DNA of 64,000 bases from Calycina herbarum (taxonomy: Eukaryota > Ascomycota > Leotiomycetes > Helotiales > Pezizellaceae), in NCBI GenBank assembly GCA_001414485.1, contig LLEY01000172.1:61274-125273 (forward strand), written 5' to 3'. Shown here in pieces: positions 35,472 through 46,077 of this stretch (positions are counted from its first letter, which is position 1; each line of letters begins with the position of its first letter). Under the pieces are notes generated by a model, which worked only from the letters and a program-made list of their open reading frames with translations, was not told the DNA's origin and did not search any database. The translations under genes and the position numbers were made by a program.

Positions 35472-36912
35472 TGCGTTGGATACATCACCAGTAAATCCTG
35501 GATATCCAGTTCAAAAATCATTCAGGGCACCTGCCAGTACTCATAGTCTGCGGCAAGAACTTAAATGCCTTGGGTTCACGTCTTAATGCTGCTTTTCTGC
35601 TGTACATATGTATAATACTGCTTTTAAAAAAAAACTCTTATTAACGAAGTACTAATATCGCCATCGGCTCTACAATGCATTTCTTCGTTGGGCATGAACT
35701 TGAATTTATGTACTTTCATCCGCTCCTCTGCTCCCAATCGCAGTTTCCCCAAAGCCTACTCCGTAGTGGTCTTTTGATGGGATTGTTTGCTCAGACCTTT
35801 GGTTCATGTTTCATATCGAAAGATGGGGCATAAAATCGGAGGAGTCTGGCGTGTGAGGCGCAGCTCTTTGTCCTCGCTCGGCAAGTCGTTCGTTTAGAGT
35901 TGACTTGCGACTTGTTTCAACTCGCATAAACGGCATCGCGTTTGAAGCTTCATTTGAAAGATGCGATGCGATTCGTTTAGAAACGTTTCTCTTATGAGTT
36001 AGCGCCACCATCTGCCCATCTGTCCACAATCTCGTGCCCACATGTTCTAGGCTAGACTCCATGGGCAGATCACTTTCTGGTAGAGACCTCATTCCCCGCA
36101 AAGGATCATATCACGGTACATTTCTTTCTTTCACGCTTACTATTAATCATCGCCATTCGTGACGGTGGGTTTTTACTTCCAAGTCTCGTTCTATAAGTCT
36201 ATTGACAAACATATACAGTAAATGCGATGTCATGAGTTTTCCCCAGCGCTTTGGCTCCGCGGGACGTGTTTCTGTCGTAACGGCTGGGCATTTCTTTATT
36301 TGGTTTCTTCTGATCGCAAGTAATTCTCCATCCTAACTAATCCATCATGTTTGCATACTCGCCACGGTTTAAGTTTTTCTTGGCAGCAGAGGAGGAACCA
36401 ATGGTTCTCTAGCAAAGCTTAACCCTCCGCTGTACAAAGCTTGTCAACAACAGTCAGTCTTCGCAAGGAACCTGCTAGTGTGGGTCATGATTGGCGGATC
36501 GCTCAGCTTCCCGCTCTCCGTGGAAGACGATCGTTCCGAGGGGGAAATTTCCCGATTGTCCAATATTTCCATCGGTCTTCTAGCCTTTTGCCTATCCGTC
36601 CAATGTTTGGCTTGGGTGTATGTTTGAGTAGCCAAGCTTTTCTGCTAAGCTATGAGTTACACCCAAAGCATGTCCGCTCACTCCTCCTCTAGCAACACGC
36701 TACTTTGGAATCTGACGCATGTCGATTTTTGGCACCCAACATTTTTGCATACATATACTTCCCGCCGTCACCCGCTTTTCAATTTTTGGTGTTGTCTCCA
36801 AGCCGCAGGTCGAAATTAGGTCCCAACATTCACTCCGATTCCTTTTACTTAATTTCCCTTCATTCTTATTTTTTGTTCCTTTCTAGCTACATACTTTAAT
36901 ACTATCTCCAAG
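35472..36912. other. Intergenic region between ERG4 and the Asn-rich gene
   Basis: ERG4 3' UTR, then about 1.2 kb without supported genes. The last 200 bases before 36913 are C/T-rich, as expected for a fungal leader. Nothing else recognisable. Confidence 0.55.
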
Positions 36913-38745
36913 ATGCAGGTCCATTATGTCTCCCCCGCTTTTGCTTACATGCTCCTCCTCGCCAATCCCGTCTTCTCGCAAACCTTCTTGATGGGCGGAA
37001 GTGGGAAATTGGTTGAGGCTGGCCCAGAAGGGAGTGTCGCGGCTCGGAAAGCAATCCTCAAGAGACAGAACAACAACAATCAGCCAACGATTCAGATCAC
37101 AAACATAATGCCCCAGAACAACAATAACGGGTAAGTAACACCCTTCTCGAGCTTCCAAGTCGTGTATTGATTTGGAGGATGAGTCGAAGAAAACTCCATA
37201 CTGACTTCATTTTAGAAATACCAACAACAACCAAAACCCTAACTTGATCGTAACATCAATTACCCCAAACAATAATAATGGCAACAACAACAACTTCAAT
37301 AATCTGTAAGTTCTTTCTCGTCTCGCTGTGTCCCTTCTCCAATCTTGAGTGTTTCTCAGCTATGGACAGCTTATACGACACTCTTTTGAAAAACGTCACT
37401 GACTTGCTATTCTAGCCCAACTTTGATGGTGACTAGCATCACTGGTAATAATAACAATAACAACAACAACGGAAACCAGCCAGGTATCTCTACGACTACT
37501 ATCTATCCTAACGGACAGACTCAGATCAGGTGAGCAATTTTTAATTCTTTTGGCATATGACGGACTTCTGGCTCTGGATACCTTGAGAGCCACCATGGTT
37601 TTCTACAGCTTGCTTTCCAACCCAGCGAACGGTTATTTTTTTTGAAAGTAATCTAACTCTTCTCAGCGGCAACATCAATGTCAACACCCAGACCACTGGC
37701 AACAACATTAATGGCCAGAGCAACAACGGCAATAATAACAACAACAACGGGCAAGCCAGCAACAACAATGGTCAAACCAACAACAACAATGGTCAAACCA
37801 ACGGAAACCAAAATGGCCAGACCAATGGTAACCAAAATGAGCCAAATGGTCAACAGAATGGTCAACAGAATGGTCAAAATGGAACCCAGACTGGTCAGAG
37901 CAATGGTGGAAACAACAATGGCAACATCAACAACGGCTGCACTCAACAAGAGAACCAGCTCGCCAATGGAATTCAAAACAACATCGCCATTCAAATGATG
38001 GAAATCATGAAGGTCAACGCCATCGGCGAGACCGTCTCCGCTACCCCAGTTGACGAGGCCAAATTCCAATCTGAGCAAAAGTCCCTTTTGGAGACCGTCA
38101 ACCAAGGTGTTTCCGTCCGTGAGCAAAACCAACAGATCGCTCCTGCCAACAGCCCTGCAAACGCTGGTCTTACCATGGTCGCCATGGCCCAGAAGGAGGA
38201 AGTTTCGTTGACTGAAAAATTGGCTCTTCAGGGTAACAACACTGCTGAGGCCAAGGCCACAGTTACTCAGCTGCAAGAGGATTTCCGTGGTGGTCTTGAG
38301 CAAAACATGCGTAACTTGATGGCTGTAAGTCTCCTCCCATTCTATCACTTGATTACATCTTCTAATATACATTCAGGCTACCCAAAACTGTAATGGTCAA
38401 CAAACCCAAGGAAACAACGGAACTCAAGCTGAGGGCAACCGACCAGCTCAAACCGAGGGAGGCCGTAACTCCACCGGTACCGCTGAGCCATCAGGAACCA
38501 AATCTGGAGCAGCCAAGCCAACTGGTGCCGCCAGTGAACCTGCCGGAGCAAAGGAACCCGCTGCTGCGAAGCCTTCCTCAGCATCTGCCGAGACGCCACA
38601 AGCCGCCGCTGCCGCTCAACCAAAATCTAGCACTGCTGGAGGAGCTGGAGCCGCCCCTGCGAAGCCAAAGTCTAGCACCGCCGCTTCTGCTGGAGGTGCT
38701 GCCCCCGCAAAGGCCGCTAGAAGTATGAGACGGAGAAATTACTAG
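36913..38745 (+). CDS. Secreted Asn/Gln-rich protein with duplicated exons
   Basis: Five exons: 36913-37130, 37216-37305, 37416-37529, 37667-38324 and 38377-38745. About 482 aa. A signal peptide is clear (AYMLLLANPVFSQ). The mature protein begins with a KR site (ILKRQNNNN) that could be cleaved by a Kex2-like protease. The middle is a long Asn/Gly/Gln tract with NNGQTN and NGQQ repeats. A folded-looking helical part follows (IQNNIAIQMMEIMKVNAIG to MVAMAQKEEVSLTEKLALQG), then a C-terminal Ala/Ser/Lys/Pro-rich tail ending ARSMRRRNY. Exons 1, 2 and 3 each encode a version of the same module, [I/L]xVTSIT-poly-Asn (TIQITNIMPQNNNN, LIVTSITPNNNNG, LMVTSITGNNNN), and the three introns between them are all phase 2. 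Likely a cell-wall or extracellular protein; function unknown. Confidence 0.85.
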
Positions 38746-39578
38746 ATTGTTGTGAGATTTTTTTGTTTTTTGAAGATTGTTTATTATTAGGGCAAAAGTT
38801 GGGAGATGGAAGGAGTGGAGTGGTACTGGTTACCGCATTGATTGACGGAAAGGGTCGGAAGTGAGTGTGTGCGATGGTGGATGAAGTGTGTAAATAAGAT
38901 TTCTTTGGAGGCATCATGTATGGATATGAGTGATGATGGGCCTTCATTTTTTTTAATTTACCCTTTTTTTTCTTTGCTGCTCCTTCTCTCTCTTTATTGT
39001 TACTATAGACCTTAGACTTTCGAGTTTGGAGAACATCTTTATATCTATCTATGTCTTTCGTTTAGTATATACTCTTTCCTTTTCTTTCGTGTGTTTTGGT
39101 GACTCTCCTCTCCTCAGAGCTACTAAGAGTAGTGTTTTATTAGGAGGGCTCGCGACAGACAATAACAGCAGAAGTATATATCCCTCGTTGTTCTGAATTT
39201 TTAAATTATTGTTCAAGATAGTTTAGGACAATTGAAGTTGACTGTTCTAACCATCTAGGTTAACTTCAAATTGTTCTATATGTTTAGGATGATTAACTTG
39301 AATTATCTTAGAAAGCTAGAACAATAACCTAGGTAAGCAGGTACGAACCAGAAGTATTTGCTGCCTGTCCATCGCCCCATCAAGGAGGGCGAACGAATCA
39401 GGTGACCAATATCACGTTACACTTGACCAACTCATCACGTCAAATCCCCTTGGTTGCCTAATTTCTAAAAGCTACCTTTTTCCCTTTCGTTTTTGAAACT
39501 TCTCATCTCGATAACACAGATTATTAGAGTCGTTGGTTTCAGTCGCGGTAAACTCACGTTTCTTGATACTCGTACGTC
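38746..39578. other. Intergenic region with MITE copy F
   Basis: 3' UTR of the Asn-rich gene (T-rich), then MITE copy F (39149-39376), then about 200 bases of upstream DNA of the F-box-like gene. No other gene. Confidence 0.6.
39149..39376. mobile_element. MITE copy F
   Basis: About 228 bp. Left end CTCGCGACAGACAATAACAG, then CAGAAGTATATATCC. Right end AGCAGGTACGAACCAGAAGT, then ATTTGCTGCCTGTCCATCG. The interior holds mirrored words (GGACAATTGAAGTTGACTGT and AACTTCAAATTGTTC). Ends are somewhat diverged. It sits 203 bp upstream of the F-box-like gene's start codon. Confidence 0.75.
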
Positions 39579-41486
39579 ATGACAACGCCACCATCTTCTC
39601 CCCTCAGATCTTTGAGCCAGGAGCTCATTGAGCTCATTGTTGATTTTGTGAGTTTCGATCAGATGACTTTCTCCAGGAGGCTAACCAGAAATTAGGTAGT
39701 GGATACATCTACGTGTATGGTCCCAACATTGCGCCTCGTGGACAAACGCTTCAATCTTGCCACTAAACAATTTCGAGATTGCGACCGCATGTTTTCATTT
39801 TTAGCCCTTGCAAACGAGCAGAACGCCGATGACCTTGGTCTTTGCGAGGAATTGAATGCCACCAAAAATGACATTGCGGAACTCCTCAACAATCCAGAAA
39901 AGGCGTCCAAGGTTCGATTTGTTACCGTCAACTTTTTACATGTTGTTTATAAGGAACGATTGGATGAATACGATCCTGATGAGGAAGAAGAGAAGGATTT
40001 TGAGAGTCCATGGGCTGAGTTATGTGAATTGGTTAAACAACTTCCCCGGCTGAAGTCACTCATATATCAAGGACGGCTGGAGTTTGACAAAGTGCTTACT
40101 AGATCGATTGAAGCTAATCCATATTCAAGACGTGATCTTTGGGAGCACCTCAGGAGACAAAGCATGCCATCGAATCTCATACGGACTCTACAAGATTACC
40201 AACCTAACTGTGAGCTCCATGTCAAAGGATGGATTCGTTCTTGGGAGCAGGGGCCAGAAGACGACGAGACAGAACTTGCCCTTCAAGCATCTCCAAATCT
40301 CCGTTCACTCGAACTGTTAGTGACGGATGTCCACCACTACAGCGGCATCGACGACTTTATAGAAGTCCTCAAGCGTATCATTACTTCCGCCCCAAACCTC
40401 GAGCATGTTAGATTTGGTCTCGCCGACGTGTGTTACCCGGATTCTTTACCGGGGGACGAGTGGGATGCTGTAGCTCTGGACGGGTTTCCATACGGGTACC
40501 TTCATAGGGAGAAATACGCCTCCACAATTATTCCATCTTTAGCATCGGACCACCGGCACCTGGATAGTTTGATACCTGTCATTCGTGAGTCAACGCTGGA
40601 ATATTTGGACATAGGGCGAGTCCTCTGGCACAACTTCTTTACATCTGAGGGAGAACCAAACGCACGATTTCCATCGCTCTTGCATTTATATGTCGGAGTT
40701 GACGATGAGTATCACGGCTTGCTTGATGACCCATTCGGTGTATATGGGGACTTGGAACCGGATGAGATCGTAACCGTTAAAGATAGAGAGAGTCGCCCAA
40801 TTCTCACAGAGGAGATTATATCATATCTCAAGGTCTGCAATCACCTCGAGACTCTGTATCTGCAGTTTTGGAACGTATGCACGATTACAGACAAGAAAGC
40901 TATTTTCTCGAGACATGGTCCGACACTGAAGAAATTTCATATCATGGACGGGTTCAACCCTTGCGACTGGACTGGCCGAAGGAAAAATCCAATTTCTATC
41001 GAACAACTTCAAGAAATCAATGCGCTCTGTCCTTTGTTAGAAGATCTTGGAATCGTTGTTCTTCATTCCGAGGACGGTAATGCGGAACGGGAAATATTCA
41101 ACGAGATCGCCAAATTTCAGAACCTTCGCGCGGTCACTTTAATCATGGACCTGCACCTTGTCAAACGCAAGAGAGAAATTTTACCAAACAACCCTCTTTG
41201 TCTGGACTACGAAGGCAGTGACCAAAAGATATGGGCACTTCTTCGTTCCGGCGATGAGAAGAAGAGCAAGATCAAGGAGCTGAAGATTGTAGTTGGGGAG
41301 TGGACGTACCGGCCTGATAATTATAAACTTCAATGTGGACGCCTTGAATGGGAGAATCCTACAGACAACCACCTTATTATTATCAAGGAGAATCTCACCA
41401 TTCTTACGGACGACAAAACTGTGTTTATCAAGGAAGGAACGGAATGCAGCTCGAAACCGATGGTAACCCCATTTCCGGAAAACTAG
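39579..41486 (+). CDS. F-box-like protein
   Basis: Two exons: 39579-39647 and 39696-41486, with a 48-nt intron (GTGAGT donor, CTAAC branch site, TTAG acceptor). About 619 aa. The N-terminus LRSLSQELIELIVDFVVDTS, then MVPTLRLVDKRFNLAT, has the Leu/Pro-Glu-Leu-Ile-X-X-Ile-Val pattern and the following LRLVDKRF of fungal F-box domains. The rest shows scattered leucine-rich stretches (LVKQLPRLKSLIYQG, SPNLRSLELLVTD, APNLEHVRFGLAD, EYLDIGRVLW), which suggests an irregular leucine-rich-repeat fold for substrate capture. Fungal F-box proteins of this type usually act as substrate adaptors of SCF ubiquitin ligases. The substrate is unknown. The short first exon is needed for the F-box start and is supported by the phase. 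Confidence 0.75.
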
Positions 41487-41684
41487 AGGAAATAAAGGGG
41501 GTTTTTTTTTGGCACTGCAATTGGATTTGAGAGGGACTCGCCATACTTATACTTGAACTTCTTTGCATTTGCGTTATGGACAGCTGATTATTTCTCTTTT
41601 TTAAAACCGCATGCACCCCGTAATCCCCATTCATTGTACTTTGTCATTGCTCGTACATCCCGAGAGAAAGAAAATCCGTGGTGT

Positions 41685-43349
41685 TTAGTTACAGTATTGC
41701 TCGACCAAAACCCCCTCAAGCCCCTTCAGAACTTCGAAATCCAATCCTGTTTGCTTCATCACAACAACAATTGCATCGAATTGTTCAAGTCTCTCCTTAT
41801 TCCATTCAATCTTCTCATCCAATCGGGGTACGTACGGTAAGGAAGTTTCTTGTACGAGGGTATCCGCGTACACAACATGTGCATCCCACGTGTCGAGCAA
41901 ACGGTTGATGATTCCAAGCCCGGGAGAGTTCGTTGTGAGCTCTTGTCCGGGTTTGAAAGCAACGCCGACGACAAGCACCTCGTATTTGTGCTTTCCGTCC
42001 TTTAGTGCTGCATTCTTGTCTTTTGTCGTCAGAGCTTTCATAGTACGATCTGCCAGCATCGCGGGTCTCTTTTTCATCTTCTCTGTGGCATGTTGCAAAA
42101 GAGGGTAGTCGCTGGTACTGAACAAATAATTCGGGTTCACAGGAATACAATGTCCTCCAACTCCAGCAGAGGGAGTGAAAGGCAAATATCCGAAAGGTTT
42201 TGTTGCAGCTGCGCGGGAAACCTCGAATGGATCGATGGGATTTGACAATGAATAGCAAGCATCTGCCATTTCGTTGGCATACGCGATACACATCATACGC
42301 TGGCAATTCTCGTACAACTTTGTCATTTCAGCCACTTCTGGGCTGGAAACAGGAACGATGTTCTGGAAGACTGGCGAGTAGAGCTTTTGAATGGACTCCA
42401 AAGATTGGTCATTGAGCCCTGATATGATTTTGGGGATGCTCTCGTATGGTGGGTCGATTCTACCGGGGTCAACTCGCTGAATATTGTTAGCATCCTTACC
42501 TCCAAGAATGAAATGGAGCTTACTTCTGGACTCATGCCGGCGTGGAGATTATGTGTTTGCACCATTTTGCCCACAAGGCTTCTGGTCATCCCCACTGAAA
42601 CAGAACTCTCGACTACGATGGTGGCGCCTGGACGAACATGATTGGAAATCGTTTCGAGGGCATTCTGGATTATGGCTGTATCAACTTGTGCAGTGTTTGC
42701 AATGAGTGGTGTGGGAACGGCGACCACTAGTAAATATTCAAAGTCAGCTTTCAGCACCTTTGCGATATATCTGATCAACGATGGGAGTCTAACGACCCAG
42801 GTATGGAGTATATCATTCAATCGAAACGAATAGTAAACTGATTTGCATACAGAAGTGAGTGGCAGTGACGAGTTGAGATGGGTTAGAAGTCAAAAAAATG
42901 TTTGCGTTGAGTGAAAGATTATCGGCCACAGTTGCGAGTCTTTTTTCACTAACGTCAAATGCGATGACTTTGTAGTGACGCGAGAAGGCGTTTGCGAGAT
43001 CTGGAAACACACAAAGTCAGTTTCGACAGATTCGATTCAATTTCGAGTCTCGCTTATTCTTACGAAGTCCCACATAACCAATCCCCATTATCGCAACCAC
43101 AGGTGGTTCGTCCTCTCTTACACGAGAGAAGTATCCATCGTTACACCCAAGCGGGGTAAGCGGAGTCTCAACCGGCGTTTCCGATGGTGGGGATTCTTGG
43201 TACGTCGAGTAGCTTTCTGCAGAATCAACGTCCGAAGGCGTTGTTGAGGGGTTCGAGGACGACCAAGAAAGCTCAATTGGATCTTCCAATCGGGGTTCTA
43301 GAGTCCATGAGTGGTGAAGCTCTGTTGGCAACGACTGTGAAAACTCCAT
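41685..43349 (-). CDS. Nucleotide-sugar dehydrogenase, UDP-HexNAc 6-dehydrogenase type
   Basis: Four minus-strand exons: 43349-43064, 43000-42851, 42726-42524 and 42476-41685. Introns are 63, 124 and 47 nt. About 476 aa. Residues 1-80 are acidic and Ser/Thr/Pro-rich. The NAD-binding strand VVAIMGIGYVGLHLANAF follows, then VAVPTPL, the SPERVDPG...PYESIPKIISG loop, KLYENCQRMMCIAYANE and the catalytic GVGGHCIPVNPNYL (Cys about 323). The C-terminal domain is VLVVGVAFKPG to VYADTLV. The GGHCIPV form is typical of WecC/WbpA/TviB-like enzymes that oxidise UDP-N-acetylhexosamines to uronic acids. UDP-glucose dehydrogenases carry GGSCFxKD instead. The product is thus probably a UDP-N-acetyl-hexosaminuronic acid; which sugar is not decidable. 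It heads a run of chitin-related genes. The frame upstream of the ATG stays open but offers only non-ATG codons. Confidence 0.9.
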
Positions 43350-46077
43350 ATCAGGTGATGCTTCCAATATAGCGTGGGAATAGAGTATCAAGCTTTGAGA
43401 AGTCAATTGCGAAAGCTTAACAGAAGGATGAACTGGCAAAGCTTTGCTGGGCTGGGCTGGGCTTCCTTATACCAAGAGTCAACCTAGAGACAACGAAACC
43501 CCCATACAACAGAAACTTCAGCCTGATTTTGCTCTGATTTGAGACTGAGTTGGATCTGACCGAACATGCTGGATCGCTACATCCATTACACATGACGCAA
43601 ACAGAATGTGTTGGCTGAGGATCACGGCTTCTAGGCTCACCAGCTCGAACAATTCTCTTGGCTTCCGCAGGTATATTACAAAAATGAGATTAATATGCAT
43701 TATAGCCGTGAATCAAAATTTCGAGAATTCTCGTTTATCCCTGGGGAAACTCACTTGGCAGCATGCGTTGACAGCCCCATCACTCGACACCTCTTTACTA
43801 AATGGCGCCACAAGAAGGCAAGTCCCAGCTGATATCGGAGGGTTCGGGATTTTTGAAAATAACAATACTGATCTTGAAGGGCTAGTCCAGGTTATTTGGC
43901 CAAAAGAGGAAAATTTCGAACCCTTCTAGGCCATTTGGGCGTCAAAAAGGTTTAAAGCTCAACAATTGGCTTGAGCTATATCCTATTAAGGGACGTAGCA
44001 CATTTCAGAATTTGCACATGTGGCATATCATTGGAAATCGCGATGAAAGAGGTTGGACTTTCAGATCAATTCATACTCGAAAGGTTTTAGTTCGAGTCAC
44101 CTAGTCGTCACTCGCAATTTCGACCCCACACTGATATTGAGATTGTTACTACGAGGAGCAAGCTTACTTTAACGAGTGTCACTAGTTTCCAGAAATTTTC
44201 TTCCTTGCCTATAAACTCAACAGAACGTGGGCCGGAAGAAGTGGATACCTTCTCGTACACCGATATCCGAAAGGGGAGTCGAAATCCAACAACACTTCAA
44301 AATATCACACCTTTTCTATCGCAAATTATGCAAAAGACTACCCTTGAAGGAATTATTGTAAGAAATATTCCCATCATACGGAAAAATCACCCGCAAAGAA
44401 GGTCCGAAATATTTCACCAAATCCGAGGTAGGACGGTCAAGGACCAAGCAAGTTAACCGATGAGATTGGTTGACGAAGCCTAGATTTCGGTCAAATGCGA
44501 TCAACCTCGGCGAAGGTGTGTTTCTATTAATCTCGTTTCTTTGACATCTCGGACGGATCGCCACGATTATCTTTCCCATCCCGGTGCCAACAATAGGTAC
44601 ACCAACAGTTGTACCGTATGAAGCTTGTCACGTCTTGTCACCTGACCCTGGCTCGAATGTTGCACCATCACGTCAAACTTGCTTGCCAAGCATTTAAGGC
44701 TTGCCAGGACCCCGTATACAGAAAAAGAAAAAAACAAAGAACGGTGGCTTGAAGCGCTCATTGTTCCCCCAACCCCAATTGACAAACGGGACGATGACAC
44801 AGGTCAAGACAGGCACAAGGTACGGTTCGCTTCTGAACGCCATCCGCCAAGCCACGGGCCCCGAGTGACAGGTCGGTCAAGGTCGATTCCCGACCTCCAA
44901 ATGTTCTATCGAATGGAACCCACATGTGGTAGCCAGACAGAAACAAGGTACTTTTGTTTACAATGTGTCAGGAATTGTCTTTCAATGTGGCCATGTTCCA
45001 TATACCCCTCATTGAATCGGAAAATGGGTGGATGAGACTTCTATACTCGGAACCGTGGAAAGGCGCGGGAGAGCCCCCAATTACCACTGCACAGGCTGTT
45101 ATTCCATTTCTTTAAAATTCTGCAGAAGCAGGCTATGCTCAAGTGAGCTGTCGTATATGCTGACAGAGTTTTCTTTGGGAGCGGGAGAGTCGAAATTATC
45201 TGCCTGCGGATCGTCAACATCATCAGACCAAACCCAGCTGCTCGGATTCTGCAGTGGAGCGAGTAAAGAAGTTCAGATGTTCCGACTTGAGTGAATATCT
45301 GCATCTTTGAAACATGTTTCCAGCTACGCAGGGTGTGTCCTACGAATTTCATCGCGTGATTTGTACCCGGAGGTTCACAACATTGATTGAAAACTCAAAA
45401 TGCAACTTCATCCGAATAAGTTCGTGTACATGGAAAAGTTTCCCGACACGCTGCAAGCAGATGCTTACCTTGCGGATCAGTGGGTCTATCGATCTAGGGA
45501 AACAATGGCGTTGGGACCAACTGCCTAACGGTAACCCTGTTTCCCTGCTTATGTTCTCCCGAATCCCCTACCTTGCCCCTCAATTTTAATGTCTTGTTTT
45601 GCTGTGTTGGCAATATTGATCTCCTCCAATTTTCAACCTCGTGTGGTCCAGTTCATCAAGTGTCTCAGCTCAAAAAATTCCGTTCTTCCCCTGTTGCATG
45701 TTGTTAATCCTGCCACCTCATACAGCACGGGCAAGTTTTCCAAGATGACAGGACGACCGATTAAGCGAAGCTATGACCCCTGGTTGAAAGAGTATTGACC
45801 CTGGTATTCTAATATTTATGGCCAAGAACTGTTCAGCGGCTCTGATATCGAAATTGAGTATGGACGATCTTTGGCCAGATCACCTCGCAGATTCAGCTGC
45901 CGGACAACTTGAGAAAACTAGATGGCAAGAGATACATTGACGTTTTTGCTTATTAATATTGTGAATTTCTTCCCAACTTCGTCAGGAACAATCCTCTCTT
46001 TATACAGTCTTTGGTTTACGTCTAGGAACTCTCAATCTTCAATCGTTAAGCATCAATCATCACTCATCGCTCCAGCG
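43350..46077. other. Divergent 2.7-kb promoter region of two polysaccharide genes
   Basis: Lies between the diverging dehydrogenase and glycosyltransferase genes, so it could co-regulate both. Directly upstream of the dehydrogenase is a short GCTGG direct repeat (about 43,447-43,463). A CTTTATACA element lies about 75 bases before the glycosyltransferase ATG and could serve as its TATA-like box. Open frames at 44,200-45,300 lack family resemblance and coding character. No MITE was found here. Confidence 0.5.

Noticed and set aside
37653..38372. Long minus-strand open frame opposite the Asn-rich gene, rich in Val/Leu/Ile
   Set aside because: It mirrors the AAC/CAA repeats of the plus-strand gene, whose splice sites and signal peptide are convincing.
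44205..45035. Open frames between the dehydrogenase and glycosyltransferase genes
   Set aside because: No domain, low coding character and inconsistent frames; treated as promoter DNA.
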